The notes under the pieces: generated by a model
The model's input: only the letters and a program-made list of their open reading frames with translations
What the model was told of the DNA's origin: nothing
Databases searched by the model: none
Translations under genes and position numbers: made by a program
Shown here: piece by piece, positions 1 through 5,204 of the stretch
How positions within the stretch are numbered: position 1 is the first letter of the stretch
Layout: each line of letters begins with the position of its first letter
Source: JACDCP01 sp050740235
GTDB taxonomy: Bacteria > Pseudomonadota > Gammaproteobacteria > Steroidobacterales > JACDCP01
Reading direction: 5' to 3'
DNA length: 5,261 nt
Assembly (NCBI GenBank): GCA_050740235.1
Contig: JBOIDB010000102.1
Coordinates: 1 to 5,261, forward strand

Positions 1-47
1 AGGGCGCGGAAGACTCGGTCCAGATGTTCGGATGAATACTCAACCAT
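1..47 (-). CDS. ArsR-family transcriptional regulator, N-terminal 15 codons only (runs off the left edge)
   Basis: Reading the minus strand from the ATG at 47-45 gives MVEYSSEHLDRVFRA and then the first two bases of a Leu-compatible codon at the window edge. This resembles the opening of small ArsR/SmtB-type winged-helix repressors, which commonly start M-V-x-Y-x-x-x-x-L-D-x-V-F-x-A-L before the helix that leads into the DPTRR motif. The rest, including the DNA-recognition helix, is outside the window. The start codon sits inside a palindrome and directly downstream of a near-consensus promoter, as expected for an autorepressed regulator. Members of this branch are often followed by an SRPBCC/AHSA1-type gene; if so here, it would lie to the left. 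No Shine-Dalgarno sequence is present because the predicted transcript begins at or beside the ATG. Family assignment rests on 15 residues plus the operator context, so it is good but not certain. Confidence 0.72.
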   Translation of the reverse strand, partial: MVEYSSEHLDRVFRA

Positions 48-59
48 GTGGTTGAATAT
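36..59. promoter_or_regulatory. Proximal operator palindrome, over the ArsR start codon
   Basis: The core CAACCA-TG-TGGTTG (41-54) extends outward to a 24-bp palindrome ending in ATA/TAT, with one mismatched pair (39/56). It contains the ATG of the regulator and abuts the -10 box. Twelve-base cores with a two-base centre match what is known of dimeric winged-helix ArsR-type operators. The assignment to this regulator is an inference from position. Confidence 0.75.
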
Positions 60-83
60 AGATGGCCCGCCGCTGATTGTCAA
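55..83 (-). promoter_or_regulatory. sigma70-type promoter of the ArsR-type gene
   Basis: On the minus strand, TTGACA (83-78, perfect -35 consensus) is followed by exactly 17 bases and TATATT (60-55, five of six matches to the -10 consensus). A start of transcription 7-8 bases downstream of the -10 box falls at about 48-47, which is the A of the ATG at 47 or the base before it. The -35 box overlaps the distal palindrome and the -10 box overlaps the flank of the proximal palindrome, so a bound repressor would block RNA polymerase. Confidence 0.85.
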
Positions 84-101
84 CCATTTGGTTGAGTATC
101 A
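74..101. promoter_or_regulatory. Distal operator palindrome, over the ArsR -35 box
   Basis: The core CAACCA-TT-TGGTTG (81-94) has T/A flanks (80/95) and further matching outer bases TGAT/ATCA (74-77 and 98-101), with two mismatched pairs between. Its centre is 40 bp from the centre of the proximal palindrome. The outer arms of the two sites are an exact 11-bp inverted pair (36-46 ATACTCAACCA and 89-99 TGGTTGAGTAT). It overlaps the -35 box and the stop codon of the M23 gene. Confidence 0.72.
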
Positions 102-1298
102 AGGCTCCGATGACGGGTCTTGTCCGAAATCGACGACGACGTTCGGCCCCGGCATCTCTTCCGTGCGGTGTGACTCGGCAGCCTCGTCGAACGGTGTCCA
201 CGGCACGTCCTTAATCGAGTCGAAGCCGCCGTACGAGCCCAGCACGTCGAAGGCGTCGATCACGAACGGCATGCCCTCGGCGCCGAGCGGCGAGTTCGCG
301 TCGGCAAGATGGAAGTGCAGATGCGGTCCCATGGAGTGCCCGGTGAACCCGATGGCGCCGATCGCCTCCCCACGCCTTACACGGTCGCCTTCGCGCACGC
401 GGATGCTTCCTGGCTTGAGATGCTCGTAGAAAACGAAAAGTCCGTTTTCCAGACGCAGGGCGACGTAATTCCCGGTGGCATCTTCCAACGGAAGCTGCGG
501 GTGGCCGGACAAGGTGGCGCTTTCCGACACGTCGTCGCGCATCGCCGCAACCATGCCGTCCGCCACCGCAAGCACGTCCGCGCCGTAGCCGTACCAGTTG
601 GCGATCTCGTCTGCGTCGCCGCGGGCCCGATGGCCTTCCTGGTCCAGCAGCACCCAGTCCACCGCGTAGCGCCCGGGGATGCGCGCGATCCCGTCGGTGG
701 CGTAGACATATCGCCGATGCCCGCGCTCCCATGAGGGATGATAAATCGCCGCCCACGGCCCGCCGCGCAACGGCTGCGCGATCGTCACCGGCGGCTCGCG
801 CAGCACTTGCACATGAGCCGCGCGAAGGACAACCGGCGGCGGCGCGTCTTCCGCGACGGCCTGATAGGTGATGCGATGTTCCAGCTCGCGCGGCGCGGCG
901 GCGCCTTTCAACTCGATGTCAAAATACAGAACGTCGCGCGTTCGCGGGGTGATCTCGCGCCCGCCGGAGTCGGCGGGGATCCCATCGATTTGCTCGAAGC
1001 CGCCGATCAGAGTCTCGCCACGAAGATCGGCGATAACGGACTCACTGTTCGCATCGAGGACTTCGACGCGCTGCACGCGGAGCGGCACCCGCGCGAAATT
1101 CGTCAAATGCAGCTCGTACACGAGCCGCAGCGTGCCCGCGATTGTGACCGGCGTCGGCGGCACCGGCATCTCGAGGTCGAATGCCTGCCGCGCGGGCCCG
1201 GCCGCGCCGAGCGCAGTGCCGCAGCCGGCCAGAATGGTCAGAACGATGGCAGTGAACGCTTTTACGCCGCGGGAGTAGCGCCGATGTGCGTTCTGCAT
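99..1298 (-). CDS. M23-family metallopeptidase lipoprotein (LytM/DD-peptidase fold)
   Basis: A 399-residue secreted protein. The chosen ATG at 1298 has a strong GAGGAG five bases upstream and places a lipoprotein signal peptide at the N-terminus: basic start, hydrophobic segment near residues 14-23, then lipobox LAGC with Cys26. Upstream in-frame codons would bury this signal. Residues after Cys26 (G) carry no inner-membrane retention Asp, so outer-membrane sorting is likely. Residues 40-170 form a beta-rich N-terminal region. The peptidase domain follows: RYAVD (210-214), YGYGADVLAVADG (about 236-248), YEHLKPGS (291-298), GDRVRRGEAIG (304-314) and PHLHFH (325-330). His293, His326 and His328 match conserved M23 positions, but the usual first zinc ligand of the HxxxD motif is Arg210 here, as I recall for a common proteobacterial M23 subfamily; His194 (GHRR) might substitute. 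Likely role is cleavage or binding of peptidoglycan cross-links in the periplasm; substrate is unknown. It ends 51 bp before the ArsR-type gene. Confidence 0.88.
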   Translation of the reverse strand: MQNAHRRYSRGVKAFTAIVLTILAGCGTALGAAGPARQAFDLEMPVPPTPVTIAGTLRLVYELHLTNFARVPLRVQRVEVLDANSESVIADLRGETLIGGFEQIDGIPADSGGREITPRTRDVLYFDIELKGAAAPRELEHRITYQAVAEDAPPPVVLRAAHVQVLREPPVTIAQPLRGGPWAAIYHPSWERGHRRYVYATDGIARIPGRYAVDWVLLDQEGHRARGDADEIANWYGYGADVLAVADGMVAAMRDDVSESATLSGHPQLPLEDATGNYVALRLENGLFVFYEHLKPGSIRVREGDRVRRGEAIGAIGFTGHSMGPHLHFHLADANSPLGAEGMPFVIDAFDVLGSYGGFDSIKDVPWTPFDEAAESHRTEEMPGPNVVVDFGQDPSSEP

Positions 1299-1303
1299 GA
1301 GGT

Positions 1304-1309
1304 CTCCTC
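1304..1309 (-). promoter_or_regulatory. Ribosome binding site that fixes the M23 start
   Basis: Minus-strand GAGGAG, followed by ACCTC and then ATG at 1298. It decides against longer in-frame starts up to 1427, which would place an arginine- and serine-rich stretch ahead of the signal peptide. Confidence 0.8.
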
Positions 1310-1382
1310 GATGCGCGGCTTTAGATGATCGCGGTGCTTCGAACGTGCTGACCGTGGAGCAACAGCGTAGTTCCGCACTTTC

Positions 1383-1410
1383 AGACCCCGCTCCGGTAGG
1401 GTCTTTTTTT
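1383..1410 (+). terminator. Intrinsic terminator facing the plus strand
   Basis: Stem AGACCC (1383-1388) and GGGTCT (1399-1404), a ten-base loop containing CGCTCCGG, and a run of seven T from 1404 to 1410. Read on the minus strand the stem is followed by GAAAGTG with no T run, so it is not a proper terminator for the cysteine synthase gene, although the hairpin lies 40-60 bases past its stop. No plus-strand gene ends just before it; the transcript it would stop is not visible as an ORF. Confidence 0.6.
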
Positions 1411-1443
1411 CTCAGGGCCCCCGGCACCGCGCCACACGGCCGG

Positions 1444-2481
1444 TCACACGGTCACGTCGGGCAGCTCGATCGGTCGCGCATCCAGCCATTCCGGGGCCGG
1501 AAGATTTTTGCTCCTCAGGAACTGCGGGTTGAACAGCTTGCTCCGGTAGCGCGTGCCGTGATCGGCGAGCACGGTCACGATCGTGTGGCCCGGCCCCAGG
1601 TCCCTCGCGAGCCGTATCGCGCCCGCGACATTGATGCCGCTCGAGCCGCCGAGCACCAGCCCTTCGTCCCGGACCAGATTGAAAATGAGCGGGATCGCCT
1701 CCTCGTCGGGGATCAGATAGGGCATTTCGACCTCGAGCCCCTCGATGATTCCGGTAATCCGCCCGAGCCCGATGCCCTCGGCAACCGAGCCGCCTTCGCT
1801 CGCCCGGGCCTCCCCATCGGCAAACAGATGGTACATGGCCGCTCCGCGCGGGTCCGCGCAGCCGATCACGACGCTCGGCTTCTTCTCGCGCAGGTACGCC
1901 GCGACGCCGGCGAGCGTGCCGCCGGTGCCGATCGCGCAAATGAAGCCGTCCACGCGGCCGCCGGTCTGGCGCCAGATCTCCGGGCCGGTCGACAGGTAGT
2001 GCGCGCGGCGATTGTCGAGGTTGTTCCACTGGTCCGCGAACAGCACGCCGTGCGGCTCGGTCCTGCGCAATGCCTCCGCCATGCGCCGCGCGATGTGCTG
2101 ATACTGGTTCGGATTGCTGTACGGGACAGCCGGCACCTCGACGAGCTCCGCCCCGCACAGGCGCACCGCATCCTTCTTCTCGCGGCTCTGCGTGTCGGGC
2201 ATGACGATCAGCGTGCGGTAGCCGCGCGCGTTCGCGACGAGCGCCAGGCCGATGCCGGTGTTGCCGGCGGTGCCCTCGACGACCAGGCCGGCGGGCTCGA
2301 GCTCACCGCGTTTCTCGGCCTCCAGGATCATCTCGCGCGCCGGGCGATCCTTGACCGACTGGCCGGGATTCATGAATTCCGCCTTGCCGAGGATCGTGCA
2401 GCCGGTTTCTTCGGATGCACGCTTCAGCCTGATCAGCGGCGTGTCTCCGATCGCTGCGAGGATCCCGTTCGGTTCGTTCAA
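1444..2481 (-). CDS. cysK: Cysteine synthase (PLP-dependent O-acetylserine sulfhydrylase family)
   Basis: A 345-residue fold-type II PLP enzyme. Members make cysteine from O-acetylserine and sulfide in the cytoplasm; the related cystathionine beta-synthases use homocysteine and serine. Visible signatures: IGDTPLIRL (11-19); the PLP lysine in PGQSVKDRPA (Lys44); the substrate loop EGTAGNTGIG (69-78), with TAGNTG in place of the common TSGNTG; the PLP-phosphate loop GTGGT (185-189); and GGSSGIN (278-284), with Ser280 near the pyridine nitrogen position. There is no CBS or ACT domain, and the length is slightly above usual CysK (about 310-330). The C-terminal SKLFNPQFLRSKNLP is typical of a proteobacterial subgroup usually annotated as cysteine synthase A. 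The start is TTG at 2481, with AGGAGA five bases upstream; a longer frame to 2595 has no supporting motif. The gene is divergent from the VOC gene. Symbol is by family; exact sulfur substrate is not proven. Confidence 0.9.
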   Translation of the reverse strand: MNEPNGILAAIGDTPLIRLKRASEETGCTILGKAEFMNPGQSVKDRPAREMILEAEKRGELEPAGLVVEGTAGNTGIGLALVANARGYRTLIVMPDTQSREKKDAVRLCGAELVEVPAVPYSNPNQYQHIARRMAEALRRTEPHGVLFADQWNNLDNRRAHYLSTGPEIWRQTGGRVDGFICAIGTGGTLAGVAAYLREKKPSVVIGCADPRGAAMYHLFADGEARASEGGSVAEGIGLGRITGIIEGLEVEMPYLIPDEEAIPLIFNLVRDEGLVLGGSSGINVAGAIRLARDLGPGHTIVTVLADHGTRYRSKLFNPQFLRSKNLPAPEWLDARPIELPDVTV

Positions 2482-2485
2482 GGCA

Positions 2486-2491
2486 TCTCCT
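2486..2491 (-). promoter_or_regulatory. Ribosome binding site that supports the TTG start of cysteine synthase
   Basis: Minus-strand AGGAGA ends four bases before TTG at 2481 (AGGAG core with a five-base spacer). The in-between ATG at about 2485 is in another frame and meets a stop after one codon, so TTG followed by AAC GAA CCG is the only start that gives the conserved N-terminus. Confidence 0.75.
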
Positions 2492-2563
2492 GTCGGATGG
2501 CGGCGGATGATCTTGAAGCAGCAAAGCGTGTCTGAAACCGCTCGAGAATGGCGTTTGCAACTG

Positions 2564-2590
2564 CCACCGTCAGCACGGTATCGTCGGTGG
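2564..2590. repeat. Nested inverted repeats in the cysteine synthase/VOC divergent gap
   Basis: CCACCG (2564-2569) can pair with CGGTGG (2585-2590), while the overlapping ACCGT (2566-2570) can pair with ACGGT (2575-2579) across a four-base loop. The left arm therefore has two competing partners. The structure lies within a weak plus-strand promoter-like pair (TTGCAA 2555-2560, 18 bp, TATCGT 2579-2584). It could be an operator or RNA switch, or chance in GC-rich DNA. The remaining part of this 188-bp gap (2482-2669) shows no gene. Confidence 0.3.
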
Positions 2591-2657
2591 AGCACGCCTG
2601 CGATGCGCCGGGCTGCAAAAGCCAGCCGGCCGGATGACGCGACTGCCGTCTCAGACT

Positions 2658-2663
2658 GAGGAG
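2658..2663 (+). promoter_or_regulatory. Ribosome binding site that supports the GTG start of the VOC gene
   Basis: GAGGAG followed by six bases and GTG at 2670. The upstream in-frame ATG at 2634 would add 12 unconserved residues and has no comparable site; the ATG at 2665 is out of frame. Confidence 0.75.
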
Positions 2664-2669
2664 CATGCC

Positions 2670-3053
2670 GTGCCTGTAAAGCTCAATCACACCATCGTGC
2701 AGTCACGCGACAAGGAGACGTCGGCCGGATTTCTCACCGGCATACTCGGGCTCGCCGAAGCCACCCGCTTCGGCCCGTTTCGGGTGGTGGAGCTGGACAA
2801 TGGCCTGAGTCTCGACTTCTACGAGGTCGACGGCGAAATTGCCTCCCAGCATTACGCGTTTCTGGCCAGCGAAACCGAGTTCGACGAGATTTTCGCGCGG
2901 ATCCGCGAGCGCGGCCTGGACTACTGGGCGGATCCGGGACAGAGCCGCCCCGGCAGTATCAATCACAACGACGGCGGTCGCGGCGTCTATTTCGAGGATC
3001 CGGACGGGCATCTCCTGGAGGTCATCACCCGGCCCTATGGCAGCGGAGACTGA
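2670..3053 (+). CDS. VOC (glyoxalase/bleomycin-resistance fold) family protein
   Basis: A 127-residue single-domain protein with the two beta-alpha-beta-beta-beta modules of the vicinal-oxygen-chelate fold. The first module opens with LNHTIVQSRD (5-14) and continues FLTGILGL (21-28), FGPFRVVELDNGLSLDF. The second carries QHYAFL (60-65), FDEIFARIRERGL (71-83) and the closing GGRGVYFEDPDGHLLEVITRP (102-122). His7, His61 and Glu117 sit at the positions that usually bind the divalent metal. Such proteins are dimeric cytoplasmic enzymes or resistance proteins (glyoxalases, dioxygenases, fosfomycin-type transferases, drug binders); nothing here fixes the substrate, so I do not call it GloA. The GTG start has GAGGAG six bases upstream. 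It is divergent from cysteine synthase and convergent with hipA, with only 49 bp between stops and no clear terminator there. It is a very commonly seen proteobacterial hypothetical of this size. Confidence 0.88.
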   Translation: MPVKLNHTIVQSRDKETSAGFLTGILGLAEATRFGPFRVVELDNGLSLDFYEVDGEIASQHYAFLASETEFDEIFARIRERGLDYWADPGQSRPGSINHNDGGRGVYFEDPDGHLLEVITRPYGSGD

Positions 3054-3102
3054 CCCTGGTCTGCTGAGCGGAATGCGCCGGCGCGAAGCACCCGATCGGT
3101 CA

Positions 3103-4392
3103 TCACGCGGTCACCTGTCCCGTAGCCCCAAGCCTGAAGCCGGGATAAGCGAAGGCACTGACGATCTTCTCACAGTCTGTTTCCGTGACTCCTTCCTTGC
3201 GGGCGACGTCGTGCCATCTGGCTTTGACGGTCTGTTCCATGTCGTCAATGATCTTCTTCGCTTCGTCGCGTTCGAGCAGAAACCGTGCGCCTTGCGAAAG
3301 CAGATTGTCGACTTGAGCGTAGCGGCCCATATCGCCGCATGTAAGGGCGAGGTCGCGGCGCTCGATGCCGACCGGCGTGGAAGGTAACAGGTCGTAAGCC
3401 GGGGAGAGAATCCAGTCCCCGTCCGCTGCGATGACCGCGTGGTTGCGCGGATGATCATCCAGATTGGAGATCAGCGCGTTGAAGCACATCCGCCGGAAGA
3501 GTTCCGGCGCATCGGTTTTCGGCTGTGACGAAATCCGCCGCAGCTCTTCGACGAACAAGATGTAGGACCACTTGTCGCGGTCCTGGTGGGTGTCTCCCGC
3601 GCGCAGCAGCGTCAACGCACTGAGCATGCGGGCACGGCGATAGCCGGATGCGACCTTCTGCCGGTCGAAGCGCTTGACGAGCAGCACCTCACGGTTGCCT
3701 ACGGTCGTGACTTTGCTCTCGGGCGTTTGCAAACCGCACGCGCGCGCGAGGACCAGCATTGCTCGCTCGACGCGCGCATGATTCCACTCGTCATCCCGGC
3801 GGTCGAACTTTGCAATCCACAGACCCGCATCGTCCGCAACCACGGTCTTCGGGCGCGCGCCGCCCATCGACGTGCCTAGCTGTAACAGATCTTGCGCCAG
3901 CTGTGTATTCGGACCGTCCGGCAGGTCCTCATCGGCGATGATGGCGTCGGCAAGGCCCTGGAGTCTGTCCAGATCCATCGTCCGGTTGAATTCCCGGCGC
4001 GGGGCGGGGGGCTCCTGGTTCAGGCCGAATCCCAATGCACCGGCGCGATCATCTGGGGAGTAGAGCAGGTAGTCGAGCTCGTCCGGTTGCGCCTTGCCTC
4101 TGCGTATATCGATGACGTGACGGCCCCAGTAATCGGGGGTGGCATCGCGCAGGGCGCCGAACACGCCCTTGAGAAGCGTTGTCTGAAAGGGCTTTGTGCC
4201 GAGCTCGAGTTCGAGCGGATCGATCGGGACCGCATTCTGACGCGCGCGATAGCTGCGGCCATAGACGAATGTCCCCGTCGAAATGCCGCGCCGATCCTCA
4301 CCAAGCGCGAATTTTCCCGCAGTGACGAACTCTGTTTCACCCGGCAGCGTGATGTAGACGTAACATTCTGCCGGGCTGCTCTTGGAAGTCAC
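3103..4392 (-). CDS. HipA-family serine/threonine kinase toxin, orphan
   Basis: A 429-residue protein, close to the length of E. coli HipA. The N-terminal HipA_N-type region spans about 8-110 (YVYITLPGETEFVTAGKF onward); the HipA_C kinase region follows. GTSMGGARPK (173-182) aligns with the E. coli loop holding autophosphorylated Ser150, giving Ser175 here and Lys182; IAKFD has the likely ATP-binding Lys195; NLDDHPRNH holds the catalytic Asp and Asn (312 or 313, and 317); AYDLLPS gives the metal-binding Asp334. All kinase residues look intact, so an active kinase is likely. In characterised systems HipA phosphorylates a glutamyl- or related aminoacyl-tRNA synthetase and causes growth arrest; the target here is unknown. 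No HipB-type helix-turn-helix ORF lies on either side. The start is taken as GTG at 4392, with AGGGG seven bases upstream; the frame stays open to 4569 through M23-like remnant sequence, which I regard as not part of the kinase. GC is lower than in the flanking genes. Confidence 0.87.
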   Translation of the reverse strand: MTSKSSPAECYVYITLPGETEFVTAGKFALGEDRRGISTGTFVYGRSYRARQNAVPIDPLELELGTKPFQTTLLKGVFGALRDATPDYWGRHVIDIRRGKAQPDELDYLLYSPDDRAGALGFGLNQEPPAPRREFNRTMDLDRLQGLADAIIADEDLPDGPNTQLAQDLLQLGTSMGGARPKTVVADDAGLWIAKFDRRDDEWNHARVERAMLVLARACGLQTPESKVTTVGNREVLLVKRFDRQKVASGYRRARMLSALTLLRAGDTHQDRDKWSYILFVEELRRISSQPKTDAPELFRRMCFNALISNLDDHPRNHAVIAADGDWILSPAYDLLPSTPVGIERRDLALTCGDMGRYAQVDNLLSQGARFLLERDEAKKIIDDMEQTVKARWHDVARKEGVTETDCEKIVSAFAYPGFRLGATGQVTA

Positions 4393-4438
4393 TGTCCAGC
4401 CCCTGCGTTTCGTGCGCCCGCTTATGTCAGTCAACCAA

Positions 4439-4455
4439 CTCTCGAGAGCGTATAC
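4439..4455. repeat. Two adjacent short palindromes upstream of hipA
   Basis: CTCTCGAGAG (4439-4448) is a perfect 10-bp palindrome and GTATAC (4450-4455) a perfect 6-bp one, separated by one base, about 50-60 bp upstream of the hipA GTG. Position fits an operator or promoter region. No convincing -35/-10 pair was found here, so a regulatory role is only a possibility. Confidence 0.25.
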
Positions 4456-4533
4456 CGAAATTACCTGAGGGCAAGCCGTGTGAGGGGGATTGACCTGGTC
4501 GAGCCGCCGAAGCCGGCGCGTTCCCGGCACGAC

Positions 4534-4578
4534 CTGGTAAATGATGTGATGTTCCAGGTCGCGCGGCAAGCTCAGGTC
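4534..4578 (-). pseudogene. Remnant of a second M23-type gene (fragment of its N-terminal region)
   Basis: The minus strand reads DLSLPRDLEHHIIYQ, which matches the M23 lipoprotein of this window around its residues 127-146 (D-I-E-L, then PRELEHRITYQ). At DNA level 4534-4567 matches 861-894 at 29 of 34 positions. Similarity fades after YQVV, and there is no signal peptide or peptidase domain nearby. The fragment overlaps the end of the hydrolase gene by a few bases and sits upstream of, and in frame with, hipA. I infer debris of a duplicated or related M23 gene, perhaps truncated when the hipA block arrived. An alternative is a short chance match, or an unusual N-terminal extension of HipA. 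Confidence 0.5.
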
Positions 4579-5201
4579 GCACTCAGCGCGTGGCGATCCA
4601 TAAAGCCGCGCGCGATGCGAGCAATTTCGTCGAACACGTCCTCGTCGGTGCCGCGCGAGCGTTTCAGTACCCGGTAACCGTGATCGGCCGTATCGAGCCA
4701 GTGCAGTTCCGCCGACGCGAGGCCTGACACGAGGGGTTCGAGCTGAGTGCTTTCGGCGAACGTGTCACGCGTGCCGGATAGAAACAGCATCGGCAGGCGG
4801 ATCGCGCCAAGATGCGTAGCGCGTTCGGTACCGGGCTTGCCGGGCGCGTGCAGCGGAAAGGAACAGAAGATCAATCCTCGCGGCTCGAGCCCTTCATCGA
4901 TCACGGCGTGCGAGGCCATGCGCCCCCCGAAGGAGTGCCCGCCGAGCCAGAGCGGCAGCGCGGCACGTCTCGACGCCTCCGCACACGCCTCCGCGATCGA
5001 GGCCGTCGCGACGGCTTTCGAATCGACGCGCCTTCGCCCGGCCTCCATGAATGGAAAATCGAATCGAAGCGTCGCGACGCCTTTGCGACCGAAGGCGTCG
5101 GCGATCGCCTGCATGCTCCGGTGCGTCATGCCGGCGCCAGCGCCGTGCGCGAGCACGAGCGCGGCATCGGCGGCCTTCGGGCACTGCCACAGGAATTTCA
5201 T
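4572..5201 (-). CDS. Alpha/beta hydrolase, KANL3/TEX30-like (dienelactone-hydrolase-like) family
   Basis: A 209-residue cytoplasmic protein with a compact alpha/beta hydrolase fold. Visible in order: LVLAHGAGAGM (15-25), the oxyanion-hole loop; ATLRFDFPFMEAGRRR (43-58); the nucleophile elbow GGHSFGGRMAS (87-97) with Ser90; LPMLFLSGTRDTFA (136-149) with the likely acid Asp146; and TADHGYRV (171-178) with catalytic His174. This arrangement and length match the bacterial 'alpha/beta family hydrolase' group related to KANL3/TEX30, whose substrates are mostly unknown. No signal peptide is seen. I take ATG at 5201 as start; a TTG at 5219 would add six residues, but its G-run lies too close to serve as a normal ribosome site. 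A perfect inverted repeat sits immediately upstream of the ATG. Its stop overlaps the M23-like remnant, and 179 bp separate it from the hipA start. Confidence 0.85.
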   Translation of the reverse strand: MKFLWQCPKAADAALVLAHGAGAGMTHRSMQAIADAFGRKGVATLRFDFPFMEAGRRRVDSKAVATASIAEACAEASRRAALPLWLGGHSFGGRMASHAVIDEGLEPRGLIFCSFPLHAPGKPGTERATHLGAIRLPMLFLSGTRDTFAESTQLEPLVSGLASAELHWLDTADHGYRVLKRSRGTDEDVFDEIARIARGFMDRHALSAT

Positions 5202-5204
5202 AAA

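Noticed and set aside
46..429. Plus-strand ORF starting MWLNIDG, containing LVEYQ that echoes the regulator's MVEY start
   Set aside because: The echo comes from the symmetric operators being read on the other strand. The rest is antisense to the M23 C-terminus and has no recognisable domain.
1299..1382. tRNA or structured small RNA upstream of the plus-strand terminator
   Set aside because: No cloverleaf or convincing stem set could be built, and no good plus-strand promoter is visible; only the terminator itself is supported.
1297..2535. 412-codon plus-strand ORF
   Set aside because: It is almost entirely antisense to the well-supported cysteine synthase gene; long antisense frames are normal in GC-rich DNA. 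It would also run through the plus-strand terminator at 1383-1410.
2478..2690. 70-codon minus-strand ORF whose TGA overlaps the TTG start of cysteine synthase, as in translational coupling
   Set aside because: It covers the VOC gene start and ribosome site on the other strand, has no recognisable motif and no clear ribosome site. The stop/start overlap is probably chance.
3054..3102. GCGCCGGCGC palindrome (3075-3084) between the convergent VOC and hipA stops as a shared terminator
   Set aside because: It is self-complementary without a loop and has no T run on either strand, so it does not qualify as an intrinsic terminator.
4393..4569. HipA N-terminal extension giving a 488-residue protein from a TTG at 4569
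   Set aside because: The extension resembles M23 sequence in part and not HipA, and the GTG at 4392 gives the normal HipA length with an AGGGG seven bases upstream.
3892..4677. 261-codon plus-strand ORF
   Set aside because: It lies antisense to hipA and to the end of the hydrolase gene, with no domain seen.
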